From: Burkholderia stagnalis
GTDB taxonomy: Bacteria > Pseudomonadota > Gammaproteobacteria > Burkholderiales > Burkholderiaceae
DNA: 64,000 bases
Assembly: GCF_902830275.1 (NCBI RefSeq)
Contig: NZ_CADESW010000009.1
Location: 1-64,000, forward strand
Direction of reading: 5' to 3'
Both the position numbers and the translations under genes were made by a program. The notes below the pieces were generated by a model. The model was given only the letters and a program-made list of their open reading frames with translations, ran no database searches and was not told the origin of the DNA. Shown in pieces: positions 1-8,981 of the stretch. Numbering within the stretch: position 1 is the stretch's first letter; each line of letters starts with the position of its first letter.

Positions 1-124
1 TCGCCTCGTGATCAACGCGCAGAACTGCGTGCACTGCAAGACCTGCGACATCAAGGACCCGACGCAGAACATCGTGTGGGTCACGCCGGAAGGCGGCGGC
101 GGGCCGAATTACCCGAACATGTAA
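1..124 (+). CDS. Electron transfer flavoprotein-ubiquinone oxidoreductase, C-terminal end (partial)
   Basis: Only the last 40 residues lie in the window, and the reading frame is open at the left edge. The tail carries the ferredoxin-like cluster motif [12 protein letters not shown] followed by [16 protein letters not shown] and ends in NM. This is the characteristic C-terminal 4Fe-4S region of ETF-QO, the membrane-bound enzyme that passes electrons from the electron transfer flavoprotein to ubiquinone during fatty acid and amino acid oxidation. The fourth cluster cysteine must lie upstream of the window. A strong hairpin terminator begins 10 bases after the stop codon, so this is the last gene of its transcript. 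Confidence 0.93.
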   Translation, partial: RLVINAQNCVHCKTCDIKDPTQNIVWVTPEGGGGPNYPNM

Positions 125-134
125 CGCCATCGAA

Positions 135-161
135 AACGCCGCTCATCGAGCGGCGTTTTTC
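135..161 (+). terminator. Rho-independent terminator after the ETF-QO gene
   Basis: A perfect 10-base stem (AACGCCGCTC at 135-144, GAGCGGCGTT at 148-157) has a three-base loop and runs into a T tract at 156-160. It lies 10 bases after the ETF-QO stop codon, which is the classic intrinsic terminator arrangement. Confidence 0.9.
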
Positions 162-283
162 TTGATCGTCGAAACTGGACGGGGCGCTGCCCGACGCAGC
201 GCGCCGTTTCATTTCATGCGCGTCGCTCGCGATTCCATCCCGCGGCGACCGCATTGCGCACGCGCGGCAAGACGCCGCCCGCG

Positions 284-1231
284 CTATCGCGCCGCGATCC
301 GCCGACGGAAATGCTCGGTGCCGGCCACGATCTTGTCGAGCACCGCGTCGAGCGCCCAGAACCGTTCACGGATATCGTAGTCGATCGCACGGCAACGAAT
401 CGACCGGAACGTGCCGATCCGCTGGTGATAGAGCTTCGCCAGCGCCGGATAGCCGAGCGCCTCCGACACCGCCGCGACGACCAGGAACGTCGACAGCTCG
501 TCGGCCAGCACCGGATCCGACTCGCCGTGCATGCGCAGCCACCGGTAGAGATCGGGATGGAAGTTGGTGAACACGCCGTTGAATCCGGCCGAGCCGGCCT
601 TCATCGCATCCCATGCGATCGCGGCGTTCGCATTCAGGATCTTCAGCGGCGATCCCGCCGCGAGCGCGACACGCCGCTTCACCGTCTCCAGATCGCAGCT
701 CACGTCCTTGAGCATCACGAAGCGGCCGGTGTCGATGCATGCGCGCAACTCGTCGTCGGACAGCAGCCGGCGATAGGGCACCGGGCACTCGTAGAGCCCG
801 AGCGGCACGTCCGGCGGCAGCTGTGCGAGCAGCGCGCGCAGGTTGCCGAGCAGCGCCGCACTGCCCTTGCGCTCCGGATCGAGCCGGTTGGTCACGAGCA
901 CGACACCTTGTGCGCCCGACTCGGCCGCCGCACGCAGTTCCGCGACCTGCGCGTCGAGACTGTCGCTGACATGTCCCGACGCGACCACGGGCACGCGCCC
1001 GCCAACCTGCTCGACGACGAAGCGCGCGAGCGCCGCGCGTTCGGCAAGACTCAGGAACTGCATCTCGCTCGATTGGCAGACCGCGAACAGCGCGTCGGTG
1101 CCATGGGCGAGATACCACTCGATCAGCTGCTCGAGCCCCGCATAGTCGATTGCGCCGGCGTCGTCGAACGGCGTCAGCATCACGGGCACGATCCCCTCGA
1201 TCGCCACCGCGGATGGCTGCTGTGCTTGCAT
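284..1231 (-). CDS. Dihydrodipicolinate synthase/N-acetylneuraminate lyase family protein
   Basis: 315 residues, a class I aldolase TIM barrel. The family signature starts GIVPVMLTPFDDAG near residue 13. The Schiff-base lysine sits in FVMLKDVS, with a tyrosine in the barrel motif YECPVPYRR. Such proteins cleave or dehydrate 2-keto acids. The housekeeping dapA assignment is unlikely because the gene is last in a sugar operon with an MFS porter and a ribokinase, so a 2-keto-3-deoxy sugar acid is a likelier substrate (inference). The start at 1231 is chosen because GAAGGAG lies just upstream; a longer open frame to 1345 would run into the neighbouring porter gene. Confidence 0.82.
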   Translation of the reverse strand: MQAQQPSAVAIEGIVPVMLTPFDDAGAIDYAGLEQLIEWYLAHGTDALFAVCQSSEMQFLSLAERAALARFVVEQVGGRVPVVASGHVSDSLDAQVAELRAAAESGAQGVVLVTNRLDPERKGSAALLGNLRALLAQLPPDVPLGLYECPVPYRRLLSDDELRACIDTGRFVMLKDVSCDLETVKRRVALAAGSPLKILNANAAIAWDAMKAGSAGFNGVFTNFHPDLYRWLRMHGESDPVLADELSTFLVVAAVSEALGYPALAKLYHQRIGTFRSIRCRAIDYDIRERFWALDAVLDKIVAGTEHFRRRIAAR

Positions 1232-1259
1232 CGGTTTCTCCTTCAGAAGTGATAGGCGC

Positions 1260-2582
1260 TCACGCGGGCAACGGCGGCCCGGACACGGCACCCTCGGATT
1301 GCTCGGGAATCGGCTTGCGCACCAGCAGCAGATAAGCCATCGCACCGGCGAACGCGATCGCCGCCGCGGTCAGCAGCGCCGGCACGAACGACCACCGCTG
1401 CGCGATGAAGCCGGTCAGGATCGGGGCCAGCGCACCGCCGATGAATCCGCCGAAGTTCTGGATCGCGCCCAGCGACGCGACCCGGCTCGGCGGCGCGGCG
1501 GCCGTCGCGAGCGCCCATGAGCAGGCCGACGCCGCGTTCGCGAGAAAAATCACGACCGAGATGCACGCAAGCGCGACCGTATTGCTCTCGGCCAGCGCGG
1601 CCGGAATCGTGAACGCGACCATCCCGAGCATCGCGACCACCACCGCGTTGCGCCGGCTCGCGACCGGCGAGCGGCTGCGGCGCGTGATCAGATCCGAGAA
1701 CCAGCCGGCGACCAGCGAGCCCACGAATCCGCACAGGAACGGCACCGACGCCGCAAACCCGGTGCGGATCAGGCTCATGTGCCGCTCCATCGTCAAGTAT
1801 CCGGGCAGCCAGGTCAGATAGACCCAGTTCAGGTACACGGAGCCGAAGAAACCGATTAGCATCCCCCAGGTCGTCCCGTGCGAGAACAGGCTGCGCCAGT
1901 CGCCGAAGGTCAGCTTCGGCGTGGCGATCGCGCTCTCCGCGCCGGCGTCCAGATAGCCGCGCTCGGCCGCCGACAATTGCGCACGCGCCGGATCGCGGTA
2001 CAACGCAAACCACGCCACGGCGACGACGAGCCCCAGCGCGCCCGTCGCAATGAACGCCCAGCGCCAGTTGAAGGACACGACGAGGATCGACAGCAGCAAC
2101 GGCGCAAGTGCGGTGCCGAGCGGCGACGCCGCGTTGAAGATCCCGGTCGGCGTGCCGCGCGCGCGCAGCGGAAACCAGTTGCTCACGACCCGCGCGGCGG
2201 ACGGGAACTGCGGCGCCTCGCCGATGCCGAGCACGATGCGCGCGACGATGAACCAGCCGAACGTCGACACGATGCCGCCTGCTGCCTGCGCGAGCGACCA
2301 GACGATCAGCCCGATGCCGAGCAGCCGGCGCGGCCCGATGCGATCGACAAGGCCGCCGATCGGCAGCTGGCACAGCGCGTAGCTCCACGAGAACGCCGAC
2401 AGCAGCAGCCCCATCTGCCCGAGCGACAGCCCGAGCTCGCCCCGGATCGCCGCATTCGCGACGGCCAGCGTGCCGCGATCGAGATAGTTGACGATACCGC
2501 TCACCATCAGCAGCGCAAGCGCGATGCGCTGCCCGCGCCGGATGCGCGGCGGCACGCTCGGAAGGGATTGAGCTTCGTTCAT
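1260..2582 (-). CDS. MFS transporter, anion:cation symporter (sugar acid) type
   Basis: 440 residues with twelve predicted membrane segments. The N-terminal region NYLDRGTLAVANAAI and the loop GGLVDRIGPRRLLG are typical of the ACS family (galactonate, glucarate and hexuronate porters). GIGEAPQFP after the fourth helix is also characteristic. The start at 2582 is preferred to an in-frame ATG 15 bases earlier: in ATGGAGACAACCGTCATG the GGAG places the second ATG nine bases downstream. It is the middle gene of a three-gene operon (28-base gap to the aldolase-like gene, 56 bases to ribokinase). It probably imports the sugar or sugar acid that those enzymes process. The substrate cannot be read from sequence. 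Confidence 0.85.
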   Translation of the reverse strand: MNEAQSLPSVPPRIRRGQRIALALLMVSGIVNYLDRGTLAVANAAIRGELGLSLGQMGLLLSAFSWSYALCQLPIGGLVDRIGPRRLLGIGLIVWSLAQAAGGIVSTFGWFIVARIVLGIGEAPQFPSAARVVSNWFPLRARGTPTGIFNAASPLGTALAPLLLSILVVSFNWRWAFIATGALGLVVAVAWFALYRDPARAQLSAAERGYLDAGAESAIATPKLTFGDWRSLFSHGTTWGMLIGFFGSVYLNWVYLTWLPGYLTMERHMSLIRTGFAASVPFLCGFVGSLVAGWFSDLITRRSRSPVASRRNAVVVAMLGMVAFTIPAALAESNTVALACISVVIFLANAASACSWALATAAAPPSRVASLGAIQNFGGFIGGALAPILTGFIAQRWSFVPALLTAAAIAFAGAMAYLLLVRKPIPEQSEGAVSGPPLPA

Positions 2583-2638
2583 GACGGTTGTCTCCATATC
2601 GTATGTGTCGGCCGGTTTCGGCCGTTCTGGTCGCGTGT

Positions 2639-3571
2639 CTAGGCGGCCACGCGCGCGCCGGTAACCTCGTCGCGCGTCGGGATCGACGTCTGCGCGCCGT
2701 GACGCGTCACGCCGATCGCGGCCGCGCGCTGGCCGAAGTCGATCGCGTCGTCCATCGATGCGCCGCCGGCACGGGCCGCCGCGAACCCGCCGACGAATGT
2801 GTCGCCGGCGGCGGTCGTGTCGACCGCGATCACCGCTTGCGCGCGCCGGTGCCCGCTGCCCGCGTCGCCACGCCAGCAGACGCCGCGTGCGCCGAGGGTC
2901 ACGAGCACGTTGCGCACGCCCTTGGCGCGCAGCGCGTCGGCTGCGCGCACCGCAGATGCGTCGTCGCCGACGGCGATGCCGGTCAGCGACTCCGCCTCGC
3001 TTTCGTTGACGACGAGGTAGTCGACCTGCGCCAGCAGCGCGTCGGGCAATGGCTGCGCCGGCGCGGGATTGAGCAGCACCGGCGTGCGCCGGGCGGCCGC
3101 GTAGGCGATCGCATGCATTACCGTCGCCAGCGGCACTTCGAGCTGGCAGACCAGCAGCGCGGCCTGCGCGATCACGTCGCCCGCCGCGTCGACGCGCGCG
3201 GTGTCGACGCAGGCATTCGCGCCCGGCACGACGACGATGCTGTTCGCGCCGCCCTCGCCGACCGTGATCGCGGCGACACCCGTCGCGACGCCGGCAACGC
3301 GGTGCAGGTGCGTCACGTCGATCCGCTCGGCCGCGAGCGCGTCGTGCAGACGCGCGCCGAACGCGTCGTCGCCGACGCAGCCGATCATCGCGACCGACGC
3401 ACCGAGGCGCGCGGCGGCGACCGCCTGGTTCGCCCCCTTGCCGCCGTGAACGGTCTGGAATGCGCTGCCGAGCAGCGTTTCGCCCGGCAACGGCAGGCGC
3501 GGCGCGCGCACCACGAGGTCGATGTTCGCGCTGCCCACGACGGTCACGCGCGGAGGTTTCATGTCGCTCAT
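2639..3571 (-). CDS. rbsK: Ribokinase (PfkB family)
   Basis: About 310 residues. It begins VTVVGSANIDLVVRAP, carries the ribokinase signature HGGKGANQAVAAARLGA near residue 40, and ends with the catalytic block DTTAAGDTFVGGF whose aspartate is the general base. It phosphorylates D-ribose or a closely related sugar at the terminal hydroxyl using ATP. It is first in an operon with an MFS porter and an aldolase-like protein, so ribose itself is not guaranteed; there is no RbsD or ribose ABC transporter beside it. Starts at 3577 (TTG), 3571 (ATG) and 3562 (ATG) are all possible. None has a clear Shine-Dalgarno, and a LacI-type operator begins just upstream. Confidence 0.85.
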   Translation of the reverse strand: MSDMKPPRVTVVGSANIDLVVRAPRLPLPGETLLGSAFQTVHGGKGANQAVAAARLGASVAMIGCVGDDAFGARLHDALAAERIDVTHLHRVAGVATGVAAITVGEGGANSIVVVPGANACVDTARVDAAGDVIAQAALLVCQLEVPLATVMHAIAYAAARRTPVLLNPAPAQPLPDALLAQVDYLVVNESEAESLTGIAVGDDASAVRAADALRAKGVRNVLVTLGARGVCWRGDAGSGHRRAQAVIAVDTTAAGDTFVGGFAAARAGGASMDDAIDFGQRAAAIGVTRHGAQTSIPTRDEVTGARVAA

Positions 3572-3576
3572 CTGCA

Positions 3577-3594
3577 AATGTAACCGCTTACATT
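3577..3594. promoter_or_regulatory. LacI-family operator O1 before rbsK
   Basis: AATGTAACCGCTTACATT is an 18-base near-perfect palindrome with the central CG and TGTAA/TTACA arms typical of LacI/PurR/RbsR operators. It abuts the rbsK start, where bound repressor would block the leftward operon. The LacI-family gene begins 225 bases to the right and is the obvious ligand-responsive regulator (inference). Confidence 0.75.
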
Positions 3595-3686
3595 AAGATT
3601 GGACAAAACGGCCGGTGTATCCGGCAGCGACGAAAAATGACCGAAACAAACTGACTGCACGTCTGACATAATGCGGGCTATCATTC

Positions 3687-3700
3687 TGATAGCGCTTACA
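3687..3700. promoter_or_regulatory. Second LacI-type half-conserved operator O2
   Basis: TGATAGCGCTTACA matches the O1 core (TGTAACCGCTTACA) in the right half and centre, with a degenerate left half. It lies 108 bases from O1 and 119 bases before the lacI-type start, so it could allow repressor looping or autoregulation. Weaker than O1. Confidence 0.5.
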
Positions 3701-3818
3701 TTCGCACAGGCCAAGTCGGCGATGCAAGCACGAGTCACGTAATTCGAGGGTAAACGATGACGCTTTCGACAGCCTGCCGTATCCGCCCTGCCCCGCCCCC
3801 TGCGACGGGAGCCGCCCG

Positions 3819-4898
3819 ATGAGCGCCGCCCCGCCCCGCGGCGGCGCGTCGCGCGCCCGCCGCGGCACCGGCCGCTCGGTGCTCGGCGACGTCGCGAAGC
3901 TCGCCGGCGTGTCGACCGCGACCGTCTCGCGCGTCTACAACGATCCCGGCAAGGTGTCGGCCGACGTGCAGCAGCGCGTGCGCGACGCGGCGCGCGCGCT
4001 GAACTGGATTCCGAACGCCGCCGGCCGCGCGCTCGCGTCGACCCGCACGCACATCACCGGTGCGATCATCCCGACGCTCGACGACCAGGTGTTCGCGTCG
4101 CAGGTCGCCGGCATGCAGGCGGTGATGGCCGAGCACGGCATCACACTGTTCCTCGGCTGCTCGAACTACGATCCCGCCCAGGCGCTGACGCAGGTGCGCG
4201 CGATGCTCGCGCGCGGCGTGGAAGCCGTATCGCTGGTCGGCGAGGCCTATCCGCCGGAATTGTTCGAGCTGCTCGCGCTGCACCGCGTGCCGTACGTCGT
4301 CACCTACGCATATCGCGACGACAGCCCGCACTGCTGTGTCGGGTTCGACAACCGCGCGGCGTTCGCGCGGCTCACCGACCATCTGCTCGCCCTCGGGCAT
4401 CGCGATTTCGCGATCATCATGCAGCCGTCGGCCGATAACGACCGTGTGCAGGCGCGCCTGCGCGGCATTCACGACACGCTCGCCGCGCACGGGCTCGCGG
4501 TCCGCCCCGCGCATCAGCACGAGGGGCCGGCCACGATCGCGTTCGGCCGTGCGAGCCTGCGCGCGATCGCCGACAACTCGGCGCCCCGGCCCTCCGCGGT
4601 CATCTGCGGCAACGACGCGCTCGCGCTCGGCGCGCTGCTCGAGGCGCAGGCGCTCGGCATCGACGTACCGTCGCAATTGTCGATCACCGGGTTCGACGAT
4701 ATCGCGCTCGCCCGCGAGATCCGGCCGTCGCTGACGACGATGTGGGTCGATACCGACGCGATCGGCCGCAAGGCCGCGCACGCACTGCTCGACGCGCTCG
4801 ACAGCGGTGCGACCGGGCCAGGTTGCGCGGTGTTGCCCGAGCTGCGGTCACGGGAATCGGTGGCGCCGCCGGCATCGGCCGACACGCCGCGCGCCTGA
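3819..4898 (+). CDS. LacI-family transcriptional regulator
   Basis: 359 residues. After a 20-residue basic tail comes the LacI helix-turn-helix, VLGDVAKLAGVSTATVSRVY, and the hinge region PNAAGRALAS. The rest is a periplasmic-binding-protein-like ligand domain (TGAIIPTLDDQVFASQVAGM, then CGNDALALGALLEAQ and SITGFDDI). GGGAG lies eight bases before the ATG. It is divergent from the rbsK-MFS-aldolase operon, and two LacI-type palindromes lie between them, so it probably represses that operon until a sugar effector binds. The GntR/RbsR-like ligand domain does not reveal the sugar. No gene follows on the same strand, and a minus-strand terminator closes the next gene. Confidence 0.88.
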   Translation: MSAAPPRGGASRARRGTGRSVLGDVAKLAGVSTATVSRVYNDPGKVSADVQQRVRDAARALNWIPNAAGRALASTRTHITGAIIPTLDDQVFASQVAGMQAVMAEHGITLFLGCSNYDPAQALTQVRAMLARGVEAVSLVGEAYPPELFELLALHRVPYVVTYAYRDDSPHCCVGFDNRAAFARLTDHLLALGHRDFAIIMQPSADNDRVQARLRGIHDTLAAHGLAVRPAHQHEGPATIAFGRASLRAIADNSAPRPSAVICGNDALALGALLEAQALGIDVPSQLSITGFDDIALAREIRPSLTTMWVDTDAIGRKAAHALLDALDSGATGPGCAVLPELRSRESVAPPASADTPRA

Positions 4899-4983
4899 CC
4901 TCGGGGAGCGGACCGGCGGGGATTGTCGCGCCGCCATACGAACCGGCACACCCGCGACGCGTGTTGCGACGAGCGCCCGCCCA

Positions 4984-5020
4984 ATGAAAAACGGGGCGCT
5001 GCTCGCTGCAGCGCCCCGCT
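4984..5020 (-). terminator. Intrinsic terminator after aroC
   Basis: CGGGGCGCTG (4992-5001) pairs perfectly with CAGCGCCCCG (5009-5018) across a seven-base loop. On the minus strand the stem is followed by TTTTT, so it terminates aroC, which stops 26 bases before it. Confidence 0.9.
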
Positions 5021-5045
5021 TCGTTCTGACTCTCCGCTTCCCGCG

Positions 5046-6146
5046 TCAGGTCGCGCTCGCGGCGATCTTCGGGGTTTGCGTTTCGACGTCGCCGCATTGT
5101 GCGCGGTGGCGCAATGCGTGATCGATCAGCACCAGCGCGAGCATCGATTCGGCGATCGGCGTCGCGCGGATGCCGACGCACGGATCATGACGGCCGAAGG
5201 TCTCCACCGTCGCGGGTTCGCCGGCCTTCGTGATCGAACGGCGCGGCGTGCGGATGCTCGACGTCGGCTTGATCGCGATCGACACCGTGATGTCCTGCCC
5301 GGTCGAGATGCCGCCGAGCACGCCGCCCGCGTGGTTGCCGACGAAGCCATCCGGCGTCAACTCGTCGCCATGCTCGGAACCGCGCTGCGCAATGCTCGCG
5401 AAGCCCGCGCCGATCTCGACGCCCTTCACCGCGTTGATGCTCATCATCGCCTTCGCGATGTCCGCGTCGAGGCGGTCGAACACCGGCTCGCCCCAGCCCA
5501 CCGGCACACCGGACGCCACGACGTCGATCCGCGCGCCAATCGAATCGCCGTCCTTGCGCAGCGCGTCCATGTAGGCCTCGAGCTGCGGCACGATGTCGGC
5601 GTTCGGCGCGAAGAACGGGTTCTCGCGCACGTACGACCAGTCGACGAACGGCACGTCGATCTCGCCGAGCCCGGTCATGCAGCCGCGCACCTCGACGCCG
5701 TAGCGCTCGCGCAGCCATTTCTTCGCGACCGCGCCCGCGCCGACGATCGGCGCGGTCAGGCGCGCGGACGAACGGCCGCCGCCGCGGTAGTCGCGGATGC
5801 CGTATTTCTGCCAGTACGTGTAGTCGGCGTGGCCGGGCCGGAACGTCTCGGCGATGTTGCCGTAGTCCTTGCTGCGCTGGTCGGTATTGCGGATCAGCAG
5901 CGCGACCGGCGCGCCGGTCGTGACGCCCTCGAACACGCCCGACAGGATCTCGACCTCGTCGGCCTCTTGGCGCTGCGTGACGTGACGGGACGTACCGGGC
6001 TTGCGGCGGTCGAGCTCACCCTGGATGTCGGCCTCGGTCAGCCCCAGGCCAGGCGGGCAGCCGTCGATCACGCAGCCGATCGCAGGGCCGTGCGACTCGC
6101 CGAAGGTCGTGACGGTGAAAAGCGTGCCAAGGGTATTGCCGGACAT
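5046..6146 (-). CDS. aroC: Chorismate synthase
   Basis: 366 residues, full length for the long form. It converts 5-enolpyruvylshikimate 3-phosphate to chorismate with reduced FMN, the last common step of aromatic amino acid synthesis. All three family signatures are visible: GESHG at about residues 16-20, the [14 protein letters not shown] block, and [11 protein letters not shown]. The start MSGNTLG is conserved in the family and is preferred over an in-frame codon 15 bases upstream; GGGCGG precedes it. The gene stands alone with its own terminator downstream. The LplT/acyltransferase gene upstream on the same strand ends 96 bases away and may be cotranscribed. Confidence 0.97.
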   Translation of the reverse strand: MSGNTLGTLFTVTTFGESHGPAIGCVIDGCPPGLGLTEADIQGELDRRKPGTSRHVTQRQEADEVEILSGVFEGVTTGAPVALLIRNTDQRSKDYGNIAETFRPGHADYTYWQKYGIRDYRGGGRSSARLTAPIVGAGAVAKKWLRERYGVEVRGCMTGLGEIDVPFVDWSYVRENPFFAPNADIVPQLEAYMDALRKDGDSIGARIDVVASGVPVGWGEPVFDRLDADIAKAMMSINAVKGVEIGAGFASIAQRGSEHGDELTPDGFVGNHAGGVLGGISTGQDITVSIAIKPTSSIRTPRRSITKAGEPATVETFGRHDPCVGIRATPIAESMLALVLIDHALRHRAQCGDVETQTPKIAASAT

Positions 6147-6242
6147 GGTAGGACCGCCCAAAGAAAAATCGGGAAACCGATATTATGCCAGCCGTGCCGG
6201 CCGCGCGGGCCGCGCGCGATACGGCCCCCGCCCGATCCGTCG

Positions 6243-8177
6243 CTATTTGCGCGCGCCGCGCAGTTCGGCCACCGCGGCCTGCAGCGTCTCGGGCGTCGCG
6301 ACCGAGGCCGGCATCGCGTCGCCGACCGCGAGCGTCAGCCGGCTCATCACGCCCCGCTTGACGGGCCGCGGCCAGCGGGCGTCCGAGTGCCGCGAGAACA
6401 CGCCGCCCCACAGGCCGCGCAGTGCCATCGGAATCACCGGCGCCGACGTGCGCTGCAGGATCTCGGTCACGCCGTGGTGGAACGTATTGATGTCGCCCGT
6501 CTTCGTCAGCTTGCCCTCGGGGAAGATGCACACCAGCTCGCCGTCCTTGAGCGCCGCTTCGCACGCGTCGTACGCGCGCGCGAGCAGTTCGGGATCCTCG
6601 TGCCGCGACGCGATCGGGATCGCCTTCGCATGCCGGAACACCCAGCTCGCGAAGCGCGTGCGGAAGATCCGGTGATCCATCACGAAGCGGATCGGGCGCG
6701 GGCTCGCGGCCGCCAGCACCAGCGCATCGACGTAGCTGACGTGATTGCAGACGAGCACGGCGGGCCCCTCTTCCGGGATCCGCTCCGCATGCACGAGCCG
6801 GATCCGGTAGAACGTGTGCACCAGCACCCACGCGACGAACCGCAGCAGGAATTCGGGCACGAGCAGGTAGATGTACGCGGCAACCGCGACGTTGAGCAGC
6901 GCGGTGACGAGGAAGATGCCGGGAATGCCGACGCCGGCCTTGGTCAGCGCCATCGCCATCACCGCCGACACGATCATGAACAGCGCGTTCAGGATGTTGT
7001 TCGCGGCGATGATCCGCGCGCGGTGCGTCGGCGCGCTGCGGCTCTGGATCAGCGCGTAGAGCGGCACGCTGTAGAAGCCGCCGAACATCGCGAGCAGGAA
7101 CAGGTCGGCGAGGATGCGCCAGTGGCGCGCGCCGGCCAGGAATTCGCCGACCGACAGCAGGTGGCCGGGCGCCGGCAGCGCATGGCTCGCGAAATACAGC
7201 TCGATCGCGAACACGCTGATGCCGATCGAGCCGAGCGGCACGAGGCCGATCTCGACGCGCCGCTGCGACAGCCGCTCGCACAGCAGCGAGCCGATGCCGA
7301 TGCCGACCGAGAACGTCGCGAGCAGGATCGTGACGACGTCCGGACTCGCGGACAGCACGTCCTTCGCGAAATTGAAGAACGACGTGAGGAACGTCGCGCC
7401 GACGAACCACAGCCACGAGATGCCGAGCAGGCTCAGGAACACGGTGCGGTTCTGGCGCGCGAGCCCGAGGTTGCGCCAGGTTTCGCTGACCGGATTCCAG
7501 TTGATCACGAGGTCGGGCTGCGGCGCGGGCGTCGTCGGCACGCGCTGCGCGGCGAGACGCCCCGCACACGCGATCACGACGCAGCTCACCGCGAGCACGA
7601 GCTCGCCGCGGCCGGAAATGCCCGCGGCCGCGCCGCCGATCAGCGTGCCGATCAGGATCGCGATGAAGGTGCCCATCTCGACGAGGCCGTTGCCGCCGAC
7701 CAGTTCGTGCTCGCCGAGGTGCTGCGGCAGGTACGAGTACTTGACCGGCCCGAACAGCGTCGAGTGCATCCCCATCATGAACGTGCACAGGTACAGCAGC
7801 GCCGCGGTGTGCGTGACGAAGCCCGCGGCCCCGACCAGCATCAGCACGATCTCGAACGACTTCACGAAGCGCGTGAGCCGCGCCTTGTCGTACTTGTCGG
7901 CGATCTGGCCGGACGTCGCCGAGAACAGCACGAACGGCAGGATGAAGATCGCGGAGATCAGGAACGCGGCGGTCTTCGCGTCGACGCCGGAAAACCGCGC
8001 GGTGTGATAGGTGACGAGCGACGTGAAGCCGATCTTGAAGACGTTGTCGTTCAGCGCGCCCAGGAACTGGGTCGTGAAGAACGGCGCGAAACGGCGTTCG
8101 CGCAGCAGGTCGAATTGGGAAGCGTGTGCGCGTCGCTCATTGCGACGCTCGGACGAGACCGACGTGTGATCGCTCAT
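6243..8177 (-). CDS. Fused LplT-like MFS lysophospholipid porter and PlsC-type acyltransferase
   Basis: 644 residues. The first 420 or so form an MFS domain beginning FFTTQFLGALNDNVFKIGF and DKYDKARLTRFVKS, as in the lysophospholipid flippase LplT. The C-terminal 200 form a 1-acyl-glycerol-3-phosphate acyltransferase domain with the catalytic NHVSYVD (about residue 480) and the glycerolphosphate motif FPEGKLTKTG. Compared with the Enterobacteria LplT/Aas pair, the acyl-ACP ligase half of Aas is absent. The likely job is to flip and re-acylate lysophospholipids at the inner membrane. The family inference is strong, the exact substrate is not known. Start MSDHTS is the first ATG of the frame. 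Confidence 0.88.
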   Translation of the reverse strand: MSDHTSVSSERRNERRAHASQFDLLRERRFAPFFTTQFLGALNDNVFKIGFTSLVTYHTARFSGVDAKTAAFLISAIFILPFVLFSATSGQIADKYDKARLTRFVKSFEIVLMLVGAAGFVTHTAALLYLCTFMMGMHSTLFGPVKYSYLPQHLGEHELVGGNGLVEMGTFIAILIGTLIGGAAAGISGRGELVLAVSCVVIACAGRLAAQRVPTTPAPQPDLVINWNPVSETWRNLGLARQNRTVFLSLLGISWLWFVGATFLTSFFNFAKDVLSASPDVVTILLATFSVGIGIGSLLCERLSQRRVEIGLVPLGSIGISVFAIELYFASHALPAPGHLLSVGEFLAGARHWRILADLFLLAMFGGFYSVPLYALIQSRSAPTHRARIIAANNILNALFMIVSAVMAMALTKAGVGIPGIFLVTALLNVAVAAYIYLLVPEFLLRFVAWVLVHTFYRIRLVHAERIPEEGPAVLVCNHVSYVDALVLAAASPRPIRFVMDHRIFRTRFASWVFRHAKAIPIASRHEDPELLARAYDACEAALKDGELVCIFPEGKLTKTGDINTFHHGVTEILQRTSAPVIPMALRGLWGGVFSRHSDARWPRPVKRGVMSRLTLAVGDAMPASVATPETLQAAVAELRGARK

Positions 8178-8209
8178 GCGGAATGCGCGCGCGTCGTCTC
8201 GGCGAAGCT

Positions 8210-8266
8210 GCGCGGGCCCTGGTTATCGGAGGAAAGGCAGCACCGGCGCGCAGGCCGGGCCCGCGC
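8210..8266. repeat. Long-loop inverted repeat between the CBS and LplT-like genes
   Basis: GCGCGGGCCC (8210-8219) and GGGCCCGCGC (8257-8266) are exact 10-base inverted copies 37 bases apart in the 142-base gap. They could form a weak terminator for the CBS gene, but there is no T tract. Confidence 0.35.
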
Positions 8267-8319
8267 CGCCGCGCTGGTCGAATGTGCCCGCGCCCCACGT
8301 GACGGCCCGGGCACGGCGC

Positions 8320-8784
8320 TCAGCCGGCGACCGGCTTGTGCGCTTCGGTTTCGGGTTCCGGCCAGTCGCGGATATAGGCCTTCAGCATCCGGTTCTCGAA
8401 GCTCTGCGCCTCGACGACCGTCTTCGCGACGTCGTAGAACGAGATGACGCCCATCAGCACCTTCTGGTCGAGCACCGGCATGTAGCGCGCGTGGCGCTCG
8501 AGCATCATCCGGCGCACTTCGTTGACATCCGTTTCCGGCGTGCACGTGAGCGGCTCGTCCATCACCTTGCGCACCTGCACGTCGCCGATCGCGCCGCCGT
8601 TCTCGCGCAGGCGCATGATGATCTCGCGGAACGTGAGAATCCCGACGAGATCGCCGTACTCCATCACGACGAGCGAACCGATATCGTGTTCGGCCATCGT
8701 ATCGACCGCTTCGCGCAGCGGCTTATCGGGCGTCACCGTGAACAGCGTGTTGCCCTTGACTTTGAGAATATCGCTGACGCGCAT
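8320..8784 (-). CDS. CBS-domain pair protein
   Basis: 154 residues consisting almost wholly of two CBS repeats (roughly 1-70 and 75-140). It begins MRVSDILKVKG and contains VDTMAEHDIGSLVVMEYGDLVGILTFREI, split here as the first repeat's core. The second repeat holds RHARYMPVLDQKVLMGVISF. Stand-alone CBS pairs bind adenosine nucleotides and usually regulate a partner; no catalytic domain is present. The start at 8784 has GAGGGG six bases upstream; an in-frame ATG 18 bases earlier is less favoured. The N terminus resembles the family of small stress-related CBS proteins common in Betaproteobacteria. Partner unknown. Confidence 0.85.
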   Translation of the reverse strand: MRVSDILKVKGNTLFTVTPDKPLREAVDTMAEHDIGSLVVMEYGDLVGILTFREIIMRLRENGGAIGDVQVRKVMDEPLTCTPETDVNEVRRMMLERHARYMPVLDQKVLMGVISFYDVAKTVVEAQSFENRMLKAYIRDWPEPETEAHKPVAG

Positions 8785-8981
8785 CGTAGTCCCCTCATGC
8801 ATATATGCAAAAACTGGCTTTCGATCCTATCGGAAAGCCTGTCAAAAGGAAAGCGCAGGGCTTGGCGGCCGGCGCCGCCCGGCCTGCCGCCGCTGGAGAA
8901 CCCGCTCCAGCCGGCCCCGCTTGCGGACGCCTGCCGCTCGCCGCACAATGGCTTCATGGACGGCGGCCCGAGGAGACGGCC

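Noticed and set aside
284..1231. Calling the DHDPS-family gene dapA
   Set aside because: It sits in a sugar operon with a kinase and porter. Lysine-pathway dapA genes lie elsewhere by context, and this one is about 20 residues longer.
4923..8447. A 1174-residue open frame on the plus strand opposite aroC and the LplT/acyltransferase gene
   Set aside because: It is Arg/Asp/His-rich with no recognisable domain, lies antisense to two well-supported genes, and results from high GC at third codon positions.
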